Below the pieces are notes generated by a model that ran no database searches, had not been told where the DNA came from, and saw only the letters and a program-made list of their open reading frames with translations. The position numbers and the translations under genes were made by a program. Source: Saprospiraceae bacterium (GTDB taxonomy: Bacteria; Bacteroidota; Bacteroidia; Chitinophagales; Saprospiraceae). From it: a stretch of 64,000 bases of DNA. The DNA lies in NCBI GenBank assembly GCA_016714445.1, contig JADJNF010000002.1, positions 124,001 through 188,000 of the forward strand, given 5' to 3'. Below, piece by piece: positions 63,901 to 64,000 of the stretch (the first letter of the stretch is position 1; every line of letters starts with the position of its first letter).

Positions 63901-64000
63901 TGGAAGAGTTCAAAAGATACGAGTGTTACAGAATACAAGATACTGACAAAAGAATAGTTATTCACCGCCCTGAATTATTATACAGTCGGAAACCTGATGG
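63901..64000 (+). CDS. Partial gene running off the window
   Basis: Starts MEEFKRYECYRIQDTDKRIV and is open to the window end. Its leader GGCGGCGCAATTTATAAAAGATAAAG repeats that of the gene at 63447. Too short to classify. Confidence 0.5.

Larger units (their letters stand above)
36104..64000 (-). mobile_element. Integron gene-cassette array (integrase outside the window)
   Basis: Twenty-three attC-like imperfect palindromes separate short units, mostly one gene each, with genes almost all on the minus strand and the attC at their 3' ends. On the minus strand the sites read xTAACAnTG-like to CGTTAx-like, the same end polarity as Vibrio and class 1 integron attC sites. The central part of several sites shares the words AGCAAGTCTG or GATAGGGAGTCTG. 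Toxin-antitoxin cassettes and ORF-less cassettes are typical of sedentary integrons. Polarity implies attI and intI to the right of position 64000. The array continues beyond the window. Confidence 0.9.

Overview
The window looks like the chromosome of a low-GC member of the Bacteroidota, probably Saprospiria- or Chitinophagia-like. The signs are a complete but rearranged trp operon with Bacteroidota-type proteins, two secreted proteins ending in type IX secretion sorting tails, a TonB receptor with a carboxypeptidase-regulatory N-terminal domain, DUF4249, LytTR signalling, and matches to the TAnnTTTG promoter element. No rRNA, tRNA or CRISPR was recognised.

Positions 1-36,081 are mostly ordinary chromosome. 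On the minus strand lies trpE-(four-helix protein)-trpG-trpD-trpC-trpF-(KilA-N protein)-trpB-trpA. Ahead of trpE is a leader peptide with three consecutive Trp codons and an intrinsic terminator, a classical attenuator. Then come two BNR/Asp-box secreted proteins, a sugar-type MFS transporter, a six-hairpin glycosidase, a 1-kb gap with two tandem sRNA-like units, a T9SS cargo protein, a glycosyltransferase, a RibBA protein whose RibA half has lost its zinc cysteines, pdhB, two thioredoxin-fold proteins, hicBA, an aminopeptidase P and a 1117-residue VIT/VWA protein.

From about 36.1 kb to at least 63.4 kb the window is a gene-cassette array of a chromosomal integron. I count 23 imperfect palindromes of about 62-132 bp that behave as attC sites. 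Read on the minus strand each starts xxTAACAnTG-like and ends CGTTAx-like. Nearly all cassette genes are also on the minus strand, with the attC at their 3' end. No integrase is in the window; the polarity places attI/intI beyond the right edge, and the array decays at its left end. Individual cassettes carry terminal inverted repeats longer than the R box that match within the cassette but not between neighbours, which records past integrase recombination. Cargo includes four toxin-antitoxin modules (two parDE, two higBA-like), a SIR2 protein with a Cache-domain partner, a RES-domain protein, a protein with a HEPN-like RxxxxH motif, secreted and outer-membrane proteins, a 208-bp ORF-less cassette present twice, and a 5.96-kb cassette holding a six-gene system (LytS-type kinase, LytTR regulator, small periplasmic protein, TonB receptor, PKD lipoprotein, DUF4249 lipoprotein). 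One attC is split by a 750-nt ORF-less group II intron.

Several genes (trpA, trpF, the glycosidase, a thioredoxin-like gene, a RES gene, a Cache gene, a parE) are each broken by a single-base frameshift, most at a homopolymer run. Read errors are a likely cause of many of them, so they should not be taken as true pseudogenes without checking.
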